Shown: positions 24,649 through 34,276, numbered from the stretch's first letter. The stretch is 64,000 nucleotides of DNA from Pedobacter sp. HDW13 (GCF_011303555.1 NZ_CP049868.1:4278001-4342000), one strand, 5' to 3'. The notes: a model not told the origin generated them from the letters alone. Program-made: numbers and translations.

Positions 24649-25599
24649 ATGGATATATCAGTTGTAGTACCCTTATTTAATGAAGACGAATCGCTGCCCG
24701 AATTAACGGCATGGATTGATAAAGTGATGATCGAAAATAATTTCAGCTATGAAATTGTACTCGTTGATGATGGTAGTACCGATAAATCCTGGTCGGTAAT
24801 TGAAGATTTAAGATTGCAAAACCAGGCCATAAAAGGTATTAAATTTAGGCGTAACTATGGCAAATCGGCAGCTTTAAATGTAGGCTTCGAAGCTACTCAG
24901 GGCGATGTGGTAATTACCATGGATGCCGATTTACAGGATAGCCCCGACGAAATTCCGGAGTTGTACCGCCGCATTAAAGAAGAGAAACTCGATCTCATTT
25001 CTGGCTGGAAAAAGAAACGTTACGATCCGATTACGAAAACCATCCCAACAAAACTATTCAATGCTGCTACCCGTAAAATGAGCGGCATCGAGCTAAACGA
25101 TTTTAACTGTGGTTTAAAAGCTTATCGCAACGATGTAATTAAAACCATCGAAGTATACGGCGAAATGCACCGTTACATTCCGGTTATTGCGAAATGGGCA
25201 GGTTTTAATAAAATTTCGGAGCAGGTTGTAGAGCACCGTGCACGTAAATATGGCACTACGAAATTCGGTTTCAGCAGGTTTATAAACGGCTTTTTAGATT
25301 TACTGTCCATATTTTTTGTGGGTAAATTTGGCAAACGCCCCATGCACTTTTTTGGTTCGCTGGGCGTATTGAGCTTTTTTATCGGTATTGTCATGGCCCT
25401 GTATATCCTGTTTGAAAAGAAATATTTAATCTGGCAGGGATTGGCTTACCGCGATGTAACCGACCAACCTTTGTTTTATTTATCGTTGGTTGCCATTGTT
25501 GTAGGTTCTCAAATGTTTTTGGCAGGCTTCATTGCCGAACTTTTATCGCGTAACGCACCAGAAAGAAACCAGTATTTGATAGAAAAGGAATTAAGGTAG
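24649..25599 (+). CDS. GT2 glycosyltransferase, DPM1/GtrB-like
   Basis: A 316-residue membrane-bound GT-A enzyme. The catalytic domain (about 1-225) has VVPLFNEDESLPEL, the nucleotide-binding VDDGSTD and the metal motif in MDADLQD. Two helices follow (about 230-255 and 270-295). This form matches polyprenyl-phosphate glycosyltransferases that charge undecaprenyl phosphate with a hexose or aminosugar for envelope modification. It lies 73 bp before another GT2 gene. Confidence 0.88.
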   Translation: MDISVVVPLFNEDESLPELTAWIDKVMIENNFSYEIVLVDDGSTDKSWSVIEDLRLQNQAIKGIKFRRNYGKSAALNVGFEATQGDVVITMDADLQDSPDEIPELYRRIKEEKLDLISGWKKKRYDPITKTIPTKLFNAATRKMSGIELNDFNCGLKAYRNDVIKTIEVYGEMHRYIPVIAKWAGFNKISEQVVEHRARKYGTTKFGFSRFINGFLDLLSIFFVGKFGKRPMHFFGSLGVLSFFIGIVMALYILFEKKYLIWQGLAYRDVTDQPLFYLSLVAIVVGSQMFLAGFIAELLSRNAPERNQYLIEKELR

Positions 25600-25672
25600 A
25601 AAGCGTGAAGGCGGAAGGTTTGTCCGCCTAACACCCTCAACCTTTAAACCTTTCACCTTCAACCTTCACAAA

Positions 25673-26641
25673 ATGTTTTTCTCCATCATCATCCCACTTT
25701 ACAATCGTCCGCAAGAGATAGACGAACTGTTGAATACCCTTACCCAACAAACTTATTTACAGTTTGAGGTTTTGGTAATCGAAGATGGTTCGAAAAACGA
25801 CGCAAAGGCCATTGTCGATTCTTATGCAGATAAGCTCGATATCAAATATTATTTCAAAGAAAATGCCGGACAGGGCTTTGCACGCAATTTTGGTTTCGAA
25901 AGGGCTAAAGGCGATTACTTTGTTATTTTTGATTCCGATATCTTGGTTCCGGCTAATTACCTCGAGATTGTTAAAAACTACCTATACGAGCACCATTTAG
26001 ATGCTTATGGTGGTCCGGATGCAGCCCATGATAGCTTTACTCCAGTGCAGAAAGCCATTAGTTACGCCATGACCTCGCCTTTTACTACTGGTGGTATTCG
26101 CGGTAACAAAAAGCACGTGGGGCAGTTTCACCCACGCAGTTTTAATATGGGTGTTTCGCGCCAGGCCTGGGAAAAGGTTGGTGGATTTATTTTAACCCGT
26201 TTGGGCGAAGATATTGAATACAGCATCCGTATTCACGAAAATGGCTTTAAAATTGGGTTGATTCCTGATGCCAAAGTTTACCATAAACGCCGCACCAGTT
26301 TTAGCCAGTTTTATAAACAACTGCATTTTTTCGGCAGGGCCCGGATAAATATCTATAAACATTTTCCTAATGAATTAAAACTGGTACACTTTTTTCCGGC
26401 GTTATTTACATTGGGTTTTGGTTTCACTATTTTGTGTAACTTTATATATCCTCCATTAGCATATGTTTGTAACTTCTTGTTATTGATTTACTTTATGTTG
26501 ATATTTTTTCATTCATGGTCTGTAAATAAATCGTTAAAAGTTGCATTTTTGAGCATTATATCTTCCTTTATCCAATTAACTGCTTATGGTTTAGGATTTA
26601 TACAGGATTTATTTAAACGTGTGGTACTTAAACAACAATGA
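25673..26641 (+). CDS. GT2 glycosyltransferase with C-terminal membrane helices
   Basis: A 322-residue GT2 enzyme. It has IIIPLYNRPQEIDELLNTLTQQT at the start, VIEDGSK for nucleotide binding, FDSDILVP as the DxD motif and LGEDIEYSIRIHENG as the ED acceptor motif. Two or three helices fill the last 90 residues. Donor and acceptor cannot be inferred. Its stop overlaps the start of the next membrane protein by 4 bp. Confidence 0.88.
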   Translation: MFFSIIIPLYNRPQEIDELLNTLTQQTYLQFEVLVIEDGSKNDAKAIVDSYADKLDIKYYFKENAGQGFARNFGFERAKGDYFVIFDSDILVPANYLEIVKNYLYEHHLDAYGGPDAAHDSFTPVQKAISYAMTSPFTTGGIRGNKKHVGQFHPRSFNMGVSRQAWEKVGGFILTRLGEDIEYSIRIHENGFKIGLIPDAKVYHKRRTSFSQFYKQLHFFGRARINIYKHFPNELKLVHFFPALFTLGFGFTILCNFIYPPLAYVCNFLLLIYFMLIFFHSWSVNKSLKVAFLSIISSFIQLTAYGLGFIQDLFKRVVLKQQ

Positions 26642-27426
26642 TAAACTATTTAAAAGAAAGCACATTTGCCGTTAATGATGTAATCCAAAAAGCCTGGAGC
26701 ATAACCAAGAAACATTATTTCTCGATTGCAACGCTGTGCTTTTTGATGTTCATTACTGCCAGTGCATCGAGCTTAATGGCCTTTTTTATAAAGGATGTAA
26801 GTAAGGCGCTGAGCATCATCATGGTTATCATTTTTGTGCTGCTGTACTTTACCATCAACCTTTCGCTGTTCAAATATATTTTCCATTTAATGGATGATGA
26901 AGAAAGCGATGTTAAAATTGTAGATACATTACCAACTCGTCAGCAGATTATTCGATTTTTGGTGGCTACCCTTTATTTTGTAGGCTGTATTTTTGGCGTT
27001 TACCTGGTGGTTATCCTGGTTGCCTTTCCTTTTATTTATACCGGTATTAATGTAACTATTGTTAAAAATGTGGCTATTTCTGTAGGTATTATTGCCATTT
27101 TTATCACCTGGTTGAGGATTTCTTTCTTCCCGTTTTTCATTATCGATAAAGGAGCAACTCCGTTCGATTCTATTAAACTGAGTCTGGCAACTACCAAAGG
27201 GAATTTTACTAAAATTTTATTGTTACTCGTGGTTTTGGGCGGTGGCTATTTAATTTATCTGTTGTTAAACTATCTGCAATGGCCTTTAGTGGCGTTTATT
27301 GTAAATATATTAAGTTCGTTTATTATTGTTCCGCTATCGAGTGTGGCCTTAACGGTTGCCTACCGCAAAATTTCTAGCGAATATAAAGGCGATGAACACC
27401 CGGATATTTTGCATAATATCGTTTAG
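26638..27426 (+). CDS. Polytopic membrane protein, unknown function
   Basis: A 262-residue protein with about six hydrophobic helices (near 30-50, 55-80, 100-130, 140-165, 190-215 and 220-245). The pattern resembles loosely defined DUF975/glycerophosphoryl-diesterase-type integral proteins, but no diagnostic motif is visible. It overlaps the preceding GT2 gene by 4 bp, so it probably works with it at the envelope. Confidence 0.75.
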   Translation: MINYLKESTFAVNDVIQKAWSITKKHYFSIATLCFLMFITASASSLMAFFIKDVSKALSIIMVIIFVLLYFTINLSLFKYIFHLMDDEESDVKIVDTLPTRQQIIRFLVATLYFVGCIFGVYLVVILVAFPFIYTGINVTIVKNVAISVGIIAIFITWLRISFFPFFIIDKGATPFDSIKLSLATTKGNFTKILLLLVVLGGGYLIYLLLNYLQWPLVAFIVNILSSFIIVPLSSVALTVAYRKISSEYKGDEHPDILHNIV

Positions 27427-27478
27427 GTAAATATTCGCCCTTCAATCATTTAATCATTCCGTAATTCAATCATTAAAA

Positions 27479-28978
27479 ATGGGATTAAAAGCAGCATTAA
27501 GTAAACCCTTTGCAGCGTTTGCAGTTTGGCAAATTAACAAATGGAAGTATAATGCCGTAAATACCCAAAATAACATCCTTAAAAAGCTTGTTGAAGAGGC
27601 TAAATATACCGCATTTGGTAAGGACCATCACTTTGCGGAGATCAAAAGCTACGCAGATTTTAAAAGGCATGTTCCTGTTCAGGATTATGAAGGACTAAAG
27701 CCTTATGTTGACCGTGTTGTGGCCGGCGAAACTGATGTGCTTTGGAAAGGTAAACCACTTTATTTTGCTAAAACATCGGGTACCACTTCGGGGGTAAAGT
27801 ACATTCCACTTTCAAAAGAGTCGATGCCAGAGCACATTAAAGCTGCCCGTAATGCCATTTTAACTTATATTAACGAAACAGGAAAGACTGACTTTGTAAA
27901 CGGTAAAATGATCTTTTTACAGGGGAGTCCGGTGTTGAGCGTGAAACATGGTATAAATGTGGGGCGTTTATCGGGTATTGTGGCGCATCATGTGCCGGCT
28001 TATTTGCAAAAAAACAGGTTGCCATCCTACCAAACCAATATTATTGAAGATTGGGAACAAAAGGTTGATGCTATTGTGGAGGAAACCATCAACCAAGACA
28101 TGACCTTGATTTCGGGTATTCCGCCGTGGGTACAGATGTATTTCGATAAACTTTCGGAGAAAACGGGTGGCAAAAAAATTGCAGAGATTTTCAAAAACTT
28201 TAGCCTTTTTATTTATGGTGGCGTAAATTTCGAACCTTACAGGGCTAAAATTGAGCAGAGTATCGGCAAAAAAATAGATGCCATTGAAACTTATCCGGCT
28301 TCAGAAGGATTTATTGCCTACCAGGATTCGCAAAAAGATAAAGGCTTGTTATTATTGGCTGATGCAGGGATTTTTTACGAGTTTATCCCGGCTGATGAAT
28401 ACCATAACGATCAGCCTACACGCTTATCGCTTGCAGAAGTTGAACTGGATACCAATTATGCACTGATTTTAAATACCAACGCGGGTTTATGGGGCTATAG
28501 CATTGGTGATACCATTAAGTTTGTGTCTAAAAATCCTTATAAAATTGTAGTTACTGGTCGTATTAAACATTTTATTTCGGCTTTTGGCGAGCATGTAATT
28601 GGAGAAGAAGTAGAGTACGCCTTGTTAAGTGTTGCCAACGAAGAAAAGGTAGAAATAACCGAATTTACGGTTGCACCACAGGTTAACCCAAAAGCTGGAG
28701 AACTGCCTTACCATGAGTGGTTTGTAGAGTTTTCGACAGCACCAAAAGATATGGCTGCTTTTAGTAAAAAGGTAGATGAGGCTTTGCAAAAGAAAAATAT
28801 TTATTACTTTGACCTGATTGAAGGCAATATTTTGCAACCTTTAATTATCCGATCTTTGCAGAAAGATGCTTTTGTAAGTTATATGAAAAGCGAAGGGAAA
28901 CTGGGTGGGCAGAATAAAGTACCAAGGTTGAGTAACGACAGGAGACTGGCGGAGGGGTTGGAGAAGTATATAGTTTAA
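27479..28978 (+). CDS. GH3-family acyl-acid amido synthetase-like protein
   Basis: A 499-residue relative of the plant GH3 auxin-responsive proteins. The ATP/AMP-binding motif appears as KTSGTTSGVKYIPLS (about 100-114), followed by ETYPASEGFIAYQ and the C-terminal VVTGRIKHFISAFGEHV. GH3 proteins adenylate carboxylic acids and couple them to amino acids. The bacterial members are common in Bacteroidota, but their substrates are unknown. It lies 52 bp after the membrane protein gene. Confidence 0.88.
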   Translation: MGLKAALSKPFAAFAVWQINKWKYNAVNTQNNILKKLVEEAKYTAFGKDHHFAEIKSYADFKRHVPVQDYEGLKPYVDRVVAGETDVLWKGKPLYFAKTSGTTSGVKYIPLSKESMPEHIKAARNAILTYINETGKTDFVNGKMIFLQGSPVLSVKHGINVGRLSGIVAHHVPAYLQKNRLPSYQTNIIEDWEQKVDAIVEETINQDMTLISGIPPWVQMYFDKLSEKTGGKKIAEIFKNFSLFIYGGVNFEPYRAKIEQSIGKKIDAIETYPASEGFIAYQDSQKDKGLLLLADAGIFYEFIPADEYHNDQPTRLSLAEVELDTNYALILNTNAGLWGYSIGDTIKFVSKNPYKIVVTGRIKHFISAFGEHVIGEEVEYALLSVANEEKVEITEFTVAPQVNPKAGELPYHEWFVEFSTAPKDMAAFSKKVDEALQKKNIYYFDLIEGNILQPLIIRSLQKDAFVSYMKSEGKLGGQNKVPRLSNDRRLAEGLEKYIV

Positions 28979-28988
28979 TAGATAGATC

Positions 28989-29057
28989 CGTCATTTCAAG
29001 CGTAGTCGAGAGATCTATACAGATCTCTCCATTTGCTGCGCTTCAGTAGAGATGACG
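28989..29057. repeat. Interspersed palindromic repeat (copy R2)
   Basis: CGTCAT and ATGACG form the ends, and GAGAGATCT pairs with AGATCTCTC as a perfect 9-bp central hairpin. The element lies between the GH3 gene and dxr and resembles the small palindromic elements common in Sphingobacteriaceae. It shares the terminal GTCA/TGAC with R1 but differs inside. Confidence 0.6.
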
Positions 29058-29144
29058 ATCGTTCTTCTGAATGCCGTTTGGAAGAACAGCTATAAAAAAT
29101 TGATAAAAGCTTAATTAAATTTAGGCGCTACGAGATTAAAAGAT

Positions 29145-30305
29145 TTGAAAAGAATAACCATACTAGGTTCTACAGGAAGCATAGGTACACAAGCATTAGA
29201 AGTTGTAAGAGATCATCCTGCAGCTTTTAAAGTTACTGTGTTATCGGCACTAAAGAATGCTACATTACTTATTCAGCAAGCGCTTGAATTTAAGCCTGCT
29301 GTTGTGGTAATTTGCGATGAAAGCAAGTACAACGAAGTTAAAAATGCCTTATCTGCTACACATATAAAAGTTTTGGCAGGTGAAGCAGCTCTGGCCGAAG
29401 TTGCTGCTTACGGCGATAGCGATATTGTACTTACTGCGTTAATGGGATCGGTCGGCTTGAAACCTACCATTGCTGCTATAAAAGCTGGGAAAAACATTGC
29501 ACTTGCCAATAAAGAAACTTTAGTGGTAGCGGGCGAATTAATTACCCAACTGGCTACTGAGCATCAGATTAAAATTTTACCTGTAGATTCTGAGCACTCT
29601 GCCATATTTCAATGTCTGGTAGGTGAGGAGCATAATGAAATCGAAAAAATTTACCTTACCGCATCTGGAGGTCCGTTTTTAGGCAAAATAAGAGATTTCT
29701 TATCGACAGTAAAAAAAGAACAGGCACTTAAACACCCCAACTGGGTTATGGGGGCTAAAATTACGATCGATTCTGCTTCGCTAATGAACAAGGGCCTTGA
29801 AGTAATCGAAGCCAAATGGTTATTTAACCTCGAGGCTGATCAGGTTGATGTAATTGTACACCCGCAATCTATTATCCACTCACTGGTGCAATTTACCGAT
29901 GGATCGATGAAAGCCCAAATGGGACTGCCCGATATGAAATTGCCCATTCAGTACGCTATAAATTATCCCGACAGGCTAAAAAACAATTTTAAACGTTTTA
30001 ATTTTCTGGATTATCCAAACTTTAGCTTTCAGCAGCCAGATATAGAAACCTTCAGGAATTTAGGTTTGGCCTATCAATCGTTAAGAAAGGGCGGTAACAT
30101 GCCATGTATTTTAAATGCAGCTAACGAAATTGTGGTAGCGGCATTTTTGGAAGATAAAATTGGTTTTCTGGAGATGAGTGATGTAATTGAGCAGTGCATG
30201 GAGGAGATTGGTTTCATTGAAAAACCGCAATTGAGTGATTATTTAGAAACTGATAAACATAGCCGTATCTTAGCCGGAGAATTAGTAACAAAAAGTATAG
30301 TTTAA
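29145..30305 (+). CDS. dxr: 1-deoxy-D-xylulose 5-phosphate reductoisomerase
   Basis: Second enzyme of the MEP isoprenoid pathway: converts DXP to MEP with NADPH. The TTG start gives the canonical KRITILGSTGSIGTQALEVV Rossmann motif. ALANKETLV, PVDSEHSAIFQCL with the metal-binding Asp and Glu, TASGGPF, TIDSASLMNKGLEVIEA and the C-terminal NAANEI are all present. The 386-residue length is typical. rseP follows 29 bp later, an order found in many bacteria. Confidence 0.97.
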   Translation: MKRITILGSTGSIGTQALEVVRDHPAAFKVTVLSALKNATLLIQQALEFKPAVVVICDESKYNEVKNALSATHIKVLAGEAALAEVAAYGDSDIVLTALMGSVGLKPTIAAIKAGKNIALANKETLVVAGELITQLATEHQIKILPVDSEHSAIFQCLVGEEHNEIEKIYLTASGGPFLGKIRDFLSTVKKEQALKHPNWVMGAKITIDSASLMNKGLEVIEAKWLFNLEADQVDVIVHPQSIIHSLVQFTDGSMKAQMGLPDMKLPIQYAINYPDRLKNNFKRFNFLDYPNFSFQQPDIETFRNLGLAYQSLRKGGNMPCILNAANEIVVAAFLEDKIGFLEMSDVIEQCMEEIGFIEKPQLSDYLETDKHSRILAGELVTKSIV

Positions 30306-30334
30306 CATCTAACCTAAAAATTTTAAAAGAAAAT

Positions 30335-31723
30335 ATGAATGGATTGATTATGGCGGGGCAGTTGTTGCTCGGATTGTCTTTATTGGTTATTTTACACGAA
30401 TTAGGACATTTTCTGGCAGCCAGGGCATTTGGTATTAAGGTAGAGAAATTTTATTTGTTTTTTGATGCCTGGGGTTTTAAGCTTTTCAGCTTCAAAAAAG
30501 GAGATGTTGAATATGGAGTGGGATGGTTGCCATTGGGCGGTTATGTGAAAATTGCCGGCATGATTGATGAAAGCATGGATACCGAGCAAATGGCCCAACC
30601 GGCACAACCCTGGGAATTTCGTTCTAAACCAGCCTGGCAACGTTTAATTGTAATGCTGGGTGGTATTATTGTAAATGTAATTGTTGGGGTAATCATTTTC
30701 TGGATGCTTACCTTTAAATACGGACAAAGCTATACTGTTAATGGTAAGCTGAATGATGGTATTTCGGTTGGTACGCTAGGCAAAGAAATTGGCCTTAAAA
30801 ATGGCGACCGCATTTTGGCCATCAACGGAAATAAGTTAATCCGTTTTGAAGATGCCATTTCGAGCAAAGTGTTGTTTGATGGTGCGCAGTTAACCGTGTT
30901 AAGGGGAAATCAAACTTTATATGTATCTGTTCCAGATACGATTTTGAACAAACTTTCTAAAAACGATAAAGAGAATTTTATTACCCCACGTTACCGCATG
31001 GGCAGTGTGGCTACGGTTTTGGCACCCGATGAAAAAGCAGATCAGCCTTCTTTTTTTGATAAGCTTTTCAAAAGGAAATTCGAAAAACCGGTATATCCGG
31101 CCTATGCAGCAGGAATAAAACCTGGTGATAGCATCTTATCAGTGAACGGCAAAGCGGTTACTTTCTTCGATCAGTTTAAAGAAGAAGTTTCCGGCAATAA
31201 AAACAAACAGATTTCAATTCAGGCTTTGCGTAATGGAAAAGCAATTGAATTTAATTTGAAAGTAGCTAAAGACGGAACAATTGGGGTTGGACCTAATTTT
31301 AAAATGCCTGAAACCGCGCATGTCGATTTTGGTTTTATTGAATCGCTGCCTGTAGGTGCCAATATGGCCTGGAGTACTTTTGTAGATAATGCAAAAGGTA
31401 TTGGCAAAATGATTACCGGTAAGCTAAGCGCGCGTAACATCAGCAGCCCTATTGGTATTGCCAAAGTTTATGGCAGTACGTTTGACTGGGTTAAATTCTG
31501 GACTTTAACCGGATTGATTTCAATGGCACTGGCTTTTATGAATTTATTGCCTATTCCGGGCTTAGATGGAGGCCATGTAGTGTTCTTATTGATTGAAATG
31601 GTACAACGTAAGCCTGTGAGCGAAAAAGTGCTTGAACGGGCCCAGATTGTAGGCTTTGTAATCCTGATTTGTTTAATGGTGTTTGCTTTTGGTAATGATA
31701 TTCTAAAATCATTCGGTAAGTAA
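30335..31723 (+). CDS. rseP: RIP metalloprotease RseP (site-2 protease)
   Basis: A 462-residue intramembrane zinc protease. HELGH (His21, Glu22, His25) in the first helix and NLLPIPGLDGGH near the C-terminus supply the zinc ligands. Two PDZ domains lie between (about 135-200 and 230-310; SILSVNGKAV marks the second). Such enzymes cleave anti-sigma factors or signal peptides within the membrane. FecR-type anti-sigma factors, one of which is encoded at 38535, are a plausible substrate class, which is inference. Confidence 0.95.
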   Translation: MNGLIMAGQLLLGLSLLVILHELGHFLAARAFGIKVEKFYLFFDAWGFKLFSFKKGDVEYGVGWLPLGGYVKIAGMIDESMDTEQMAQPAQPWEFRSKPAWQRLIVMLGGIIVNVIVGVIIFWMLTFKYGQSYTVNGKLNDGISVGTLGKEIGLKNGDRILAINGNKLIRFEDAISSKVLFDGAQLTVLRGNQTLYVSVPDTILNKLSKNDKENFITPRYRMGSVATVLAPDEKADQPSFFDKLFKRKFEKPVYPAYAAGIKPGDSILSVNGKAVTFFDQFKEEVSGNKNKQISIQALRNGKAIEFNLKVAKDGTIGVGPNFKMPETAHVDFGFIESLPVGANMAWSTFVDNAKGIGKMITGKLSARNISSPIGIAKVYGSTFDWVKFWTLTGLISMALAFMNLLPIPGLDGGHVVFLLIEMVQRKPVSEKVLERAQIVGFVILICLMVFAFGNDILKSFGK

Positions 31724-31741
31724 AACCAAATTTATAATATT

Positions 31742-31788
31742 GCCACAGATGTGCAGCTCCTTACGGAAGCATATCTGTGGCTTTTTAT
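31742..31788 (+). terminator. Rho-independent terminator after rseP
   Basis: GCCACAGAT (31742-31750) and ATCTGTGGC (31773-31781) form a 9-bp perfect stem followed by TTTTTATT. Confidence 0.8.
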
Positions 31789-31800
31789 TGAATACCCAGC

Positions 31801-32340
31801 ATGAGCGAACAACAGCAACAGCCCGATTATTTTGAATTTTATGGGCTACCTATACAGTTTAATCCCGATCAGCAAGAAGTGAAAGCAAAATTTTATGCTT
31901 TCAGCAAGCAGTATCACCCCGATTTTTATGCCAATGAGAGCGAAGAAAAGCAGGAGGAAGTTTTAGCCCTATCTACACTCAATAATAAAGCTTACCAAAC
32001 TTTAAGCAATGCAAAAAAACGTTTGAAATATGTTTTGGAGCTGAAGGGGGTAGTAGAAACGGATGAGGGCTATCAGTTGCCTCAATCTTTTTTAATGGAA
32101 ATGATGGATATCAACGAGGCCTTAATGGATTTGCAGTTTGAACCAGATGCCGAAAAGCTGGCTGAGGTGAACAGTAATATTACCTCTGTTGAAAAAGAAC
32201 TTAAAACGGAGCTGCAGGATCTGATGAACCACTTCGACAGCAATCCAGCTACCGCATCGGAAGTTTTATTTGCTTCCATAAAGGATAATTTTTACCGCCA
32301 GAAATATATTGACAGGATTAGGGAACGACTGGTGATGTAG
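31801..32340 (+). CDS. hscB: Fe-S assembly co-chaperone HscB
   Basis: A 179-residue J-domain protein. The N-terminal J domain (about 9-80) has the HPD tripeptide at 39-41 that stimulates the Hsp70 partner. The C-terminal three-helix part (about 90-179; SFLMEMMDINEALMDL) matches the HscB oligomerisation domain that binds the IscU scaffold. No other isc or suf gene is close. Confidence 0.85.
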   Translation: MSEQQQQPDYFEFYGLPIQFNPDQQEVKAKFYAFSKQYHPDFYANESEEKQEEVLALSTLNNKAYQTLSNAKKRLKYVLELKGVVETDEGYQLPQSFLMEMMDINEALMDLQFEPDAEKLAEVNSNITSVEKELKTELQDLMNHFDSNPATASEVLFASIKDNFYRQKYIDRIRERLVM

Positions 32341-32442
32341 GATGGAAAATGGATGATGGAGTGAGGTTCAAAAGTCGGAGGTTGGAAGTTCGAAGATTTA
32401 GTAACCTCTGTGGCTAAAATTAGTTGATCGCTATTGGAAAGA

Positions 32443-32470
32443 TTCTGAATCAAGTTCAGAATGACGGTCG
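32443..32470. repeat. Partial interspersed repeat (copy R3)
   Basis: TTCTGAA and TTCAGAA (5-nt loop) followed by TGACGGTCG look like one half of the R1-type element at 2106. The remaining part of this 242-bp gap between hscB and the next gene shows nothing else recognisable. Confidence 0.45.
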
Positions 32471-32582
32471 CCTGTACCCTAAGCCCTCTGCCTTCCCCTT
32501 TAAAACACCAGATTGTAAAATCATTTTTTAGTTTTTGATAGGCAAATGCTTTGTTTTACTTTCGGAGCAAACAATCAGATAT

Positions 32583-32894
32583 ATGAACAGTTCACTTTCT
32601 ATTTTTCGTAAGGTAGCCGTTGCCGAAGGGATTTCGTACCTGCTTTTATTGTTCGCGGCGATGCCATTAAAATATTTCGCAAATATGCCGTTATATGTAA
32701 AATATACCGGATGGGCACATGGTTTGTTATTTGTGCTTTATGCAGCTACACTTGTGCTGGCCTGGCAAGAACAAAAGTGGAAATTTGGTAAAGCAACCCT
32801 TATTTTTGTCGCTTCTCTATTGCCTTTTGCCCCCTTTATTGTGGATAAAAAGCTGAAAGATGAACGACCTGAAAATGCAAACCGCATACTGTAA
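32583..32894 (+). CDS. DUF3817 family membrane protein
   Basis: A 103-residue protein with three hydrophobic helices. The N-terminal FRKVAVAEGISYLLLLFAAMPLKYF, then YTGWAHGLLFVLYAATL, match DUF3817, whose function is unknown. The frame opens at 32535, but the ATG at 32583 gives the usual family start and is preferred. Confidence 0.8.
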   Translation: MNSSLSIFRKVAVAEGISYLLLLFAAMPLKYFANMPLYVKYTGWAHGLLFVLYAATLVLAWQEQKWKFGKATLIFVASLLPFAPFIVDKKLKDERPENANRIL

Positions 32895-32922
32895 GTTAGT
32901 TGCAGGTTATTTTAAAATATTT

Positions 32923-32953
32923 TTTGCATTTTAAGTTTCATTATCTACATTTG
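32923..32953 (+). promoter_or_regulatory. Predicted tRNA-Leu promoter
   Basis: TTTG (32923-32926), a 19-nt spacer and TACATTTG (32946-32953) match the Bacteroidota consensus closely, 21 bp before the mature tRNA. Confidence 0.65.
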
Positions 32954-32973
32954 CAACCCCGTCCAAGACGAAT

Positions 32974-33053
32974 GCCCAGCTGGCGGAATTGGTAGACGCG
33001 CTGGTCTCAAACACCTGTGGGAAACCGTGCCGGTTCGACTCCGGCGCTGGGTA
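32974..33053 (+). tRNA. tRNA-Leu (anticodon CAA)
   Basis: The acceptor arms GCCCAGC (32974-32980) and GCTGGGT (33046-33052) pair with one terminal G-U. The T arm is GCCGG, loop TTCGACT, CCGGC (33029-33045). The anticodon loop CTCAAAC carries CAA, which reads UUG Leu codons; its stem has one T-T mismatch. A variable arm of the leucine class is present. The discriminator is A, and CCA is not encoded. Confidence 0.93.
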
Positions 33054-33056
33054 CGG

Positions 33057-33088
33057 AAAAGCCTTAGAGAAATCTAAGGCTTTTTATT
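33057..33088 (+). terminator. Terminator after tRNA-Leu, probably bidirectional
   Basis: A 12-bp perfect stem (33057-33068 with 33073-33084, loop GAAA) ends in TTTTTATTTT on the plus strand. On the minus strand the stem is followed by TTTT, so it may also end the convergent gene. Confidence 0.88.
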
Positions 33089-33877
33089 TTAATGACCTAC
33101 ATTGTCAAAGTTCTGATAATTCTCTTTCCAGTACTGTGCTATAAATCCCCATTTATAGTCTCTGTATTTCTCAATCATATTGATCGATAGTTTTTGGATT
33201 TGAATTTCCTTGCCCTTAAGTATTTTATTAATGTAGATTCCATCTTTAATATTAATGTCGTGGCATTGATTGCCACTAATATTTCCAATTTTTACTGCAG
33301 TATAATTTTTTATATAGAACAAATCACTGTCCCAATTCATATCGGCACAGCCACTACGATGGTAAGAGTAGTAATAGTTTGGGTTTCGAATTCTTATGGA
33401 GTTAGGGAAGTCCTGAAAATTAACTACCATTTGAAATGTATTTTTCTGTTTATCATAAAGTAGTAAATCTTGTATTCCTGGTACATTGGTGAGGTAATCA
33501 ATTAGAATGTCTTGATAACCATCGTTGTTGAAATCGATGAATTTTATTTCTGAAGAATAGGTGCTATCCCGATAAACCGTATCTCCTTTATCGTTCATAA
33601 CAAAAGTATTATATCCGGTCTTACAGTAAGCTGTAAATAAGTGTTTGTTAACGTAAGCACCAACGGAGTTTAAAATTGTATCTTGTTTTATTCGTATAGG
33701 TATATTTTCTTTCTGCTCTTTGCTAACCATTTTTGTCTTTGATGGCTCATTGTTTTTCCTTTCTATACAAGCACTATTTAGCAAAATAAGCAATAATATA
33801 ATAGAGGTAAAAGCTGTTCTTGCTTGTATTGGAATTTGAGTTTCTAATTTGCCGAAAATACTGGATTTAATGGTCAT
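33089..33877 (-). CDS. Putative lipoprotein, unknown function
   Basis: A 262-residue protein with an N-terminal hydrophobic stretch ending in LLNSAC, a lipobox. The mature part includes an FG-GAP/EF-like loop, DFNNDGYQDILID (about 113-125), and a cysteine pair further on (SGCAD and NQCHD). It resembles bacterial secreted proteins that are mostly beta-structured. No catalytic motif was recognised. A later start nearer the hydrophobic segment is possible, since about 20 polar residues precede it. Confidence 0.7.
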   Translation of the reverse strand: MTIKSSIFGKLETQIPIQARTAFTSIILLLILLNSACIERKNNEPSKTKMVSKEQKENIPIRIKQDTILNSVGAYVNKHLFTAYCKTGYNTFVMNDKGDTVYRDSTYSSEIKFIDFNNDGYQDILIDYLTNVPGIQDLLLYDKQKNTFQMVVNFQDFPNSIRIRNPNYYYSYHRSGCADMNWDSDLFYIKNYTAVKIGNISGNQCHDINIKDGIYINKILKGKEIQIQKLSINMIEKYRDYKWGFIAQYWKENYQNFDNVGH

Positions 33878-34093
33878 CTGACTTTGCCTATGAAATAATA
33901 AAGATAAGGAAAGACAAAGGTTTTTAGCCAGATATTAAAAGCATAGATGCGCGCCTGAATTTTATAGCTTAAGTAAATCATTTGGACGTTTGCACCTAAA
34001 AAATAAAAATTACACCAAAGTGTAACCGATATTTAAAACGTGATAATGACCTTTACAGCCAATAAACTGACAGATTAAGATAAAAGCAGGAAT

Positions 34094-34276
34094 ATGGAAA
34101 CGAAAAAGGTACTTAAATTCACTTTGGCGATTGTGGTCATCATTGTTGGTGTAACCTTGTTTAAGCAATTTGATTTTCAAAATTTAAAATTTGAAAAACC
34201 GGCATTGGCAGTCGTGTATTGGATCACTTTTATTGGGGCTGTTTATTTTTTGTTCAAAAGCGAAAAGCCTAAATAG
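34094..34276 (+). CDS. Small two-helix membrane protein
   Basis: A 60-residue peptide with two hydrophobic helices (about 9-25 and 38-54) separated by FDFQNLKFEKPA. No family was recognised. It stands alone; the 216 bp before it show only A/T-rich DNA without a clear promoter. Confidence 0.5.
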   Translation: METKKVLKFTLAIVVIIVGVTLFKQFDFQNLKFEKPALAVVYWITFIGAVYFLFKSEKPK

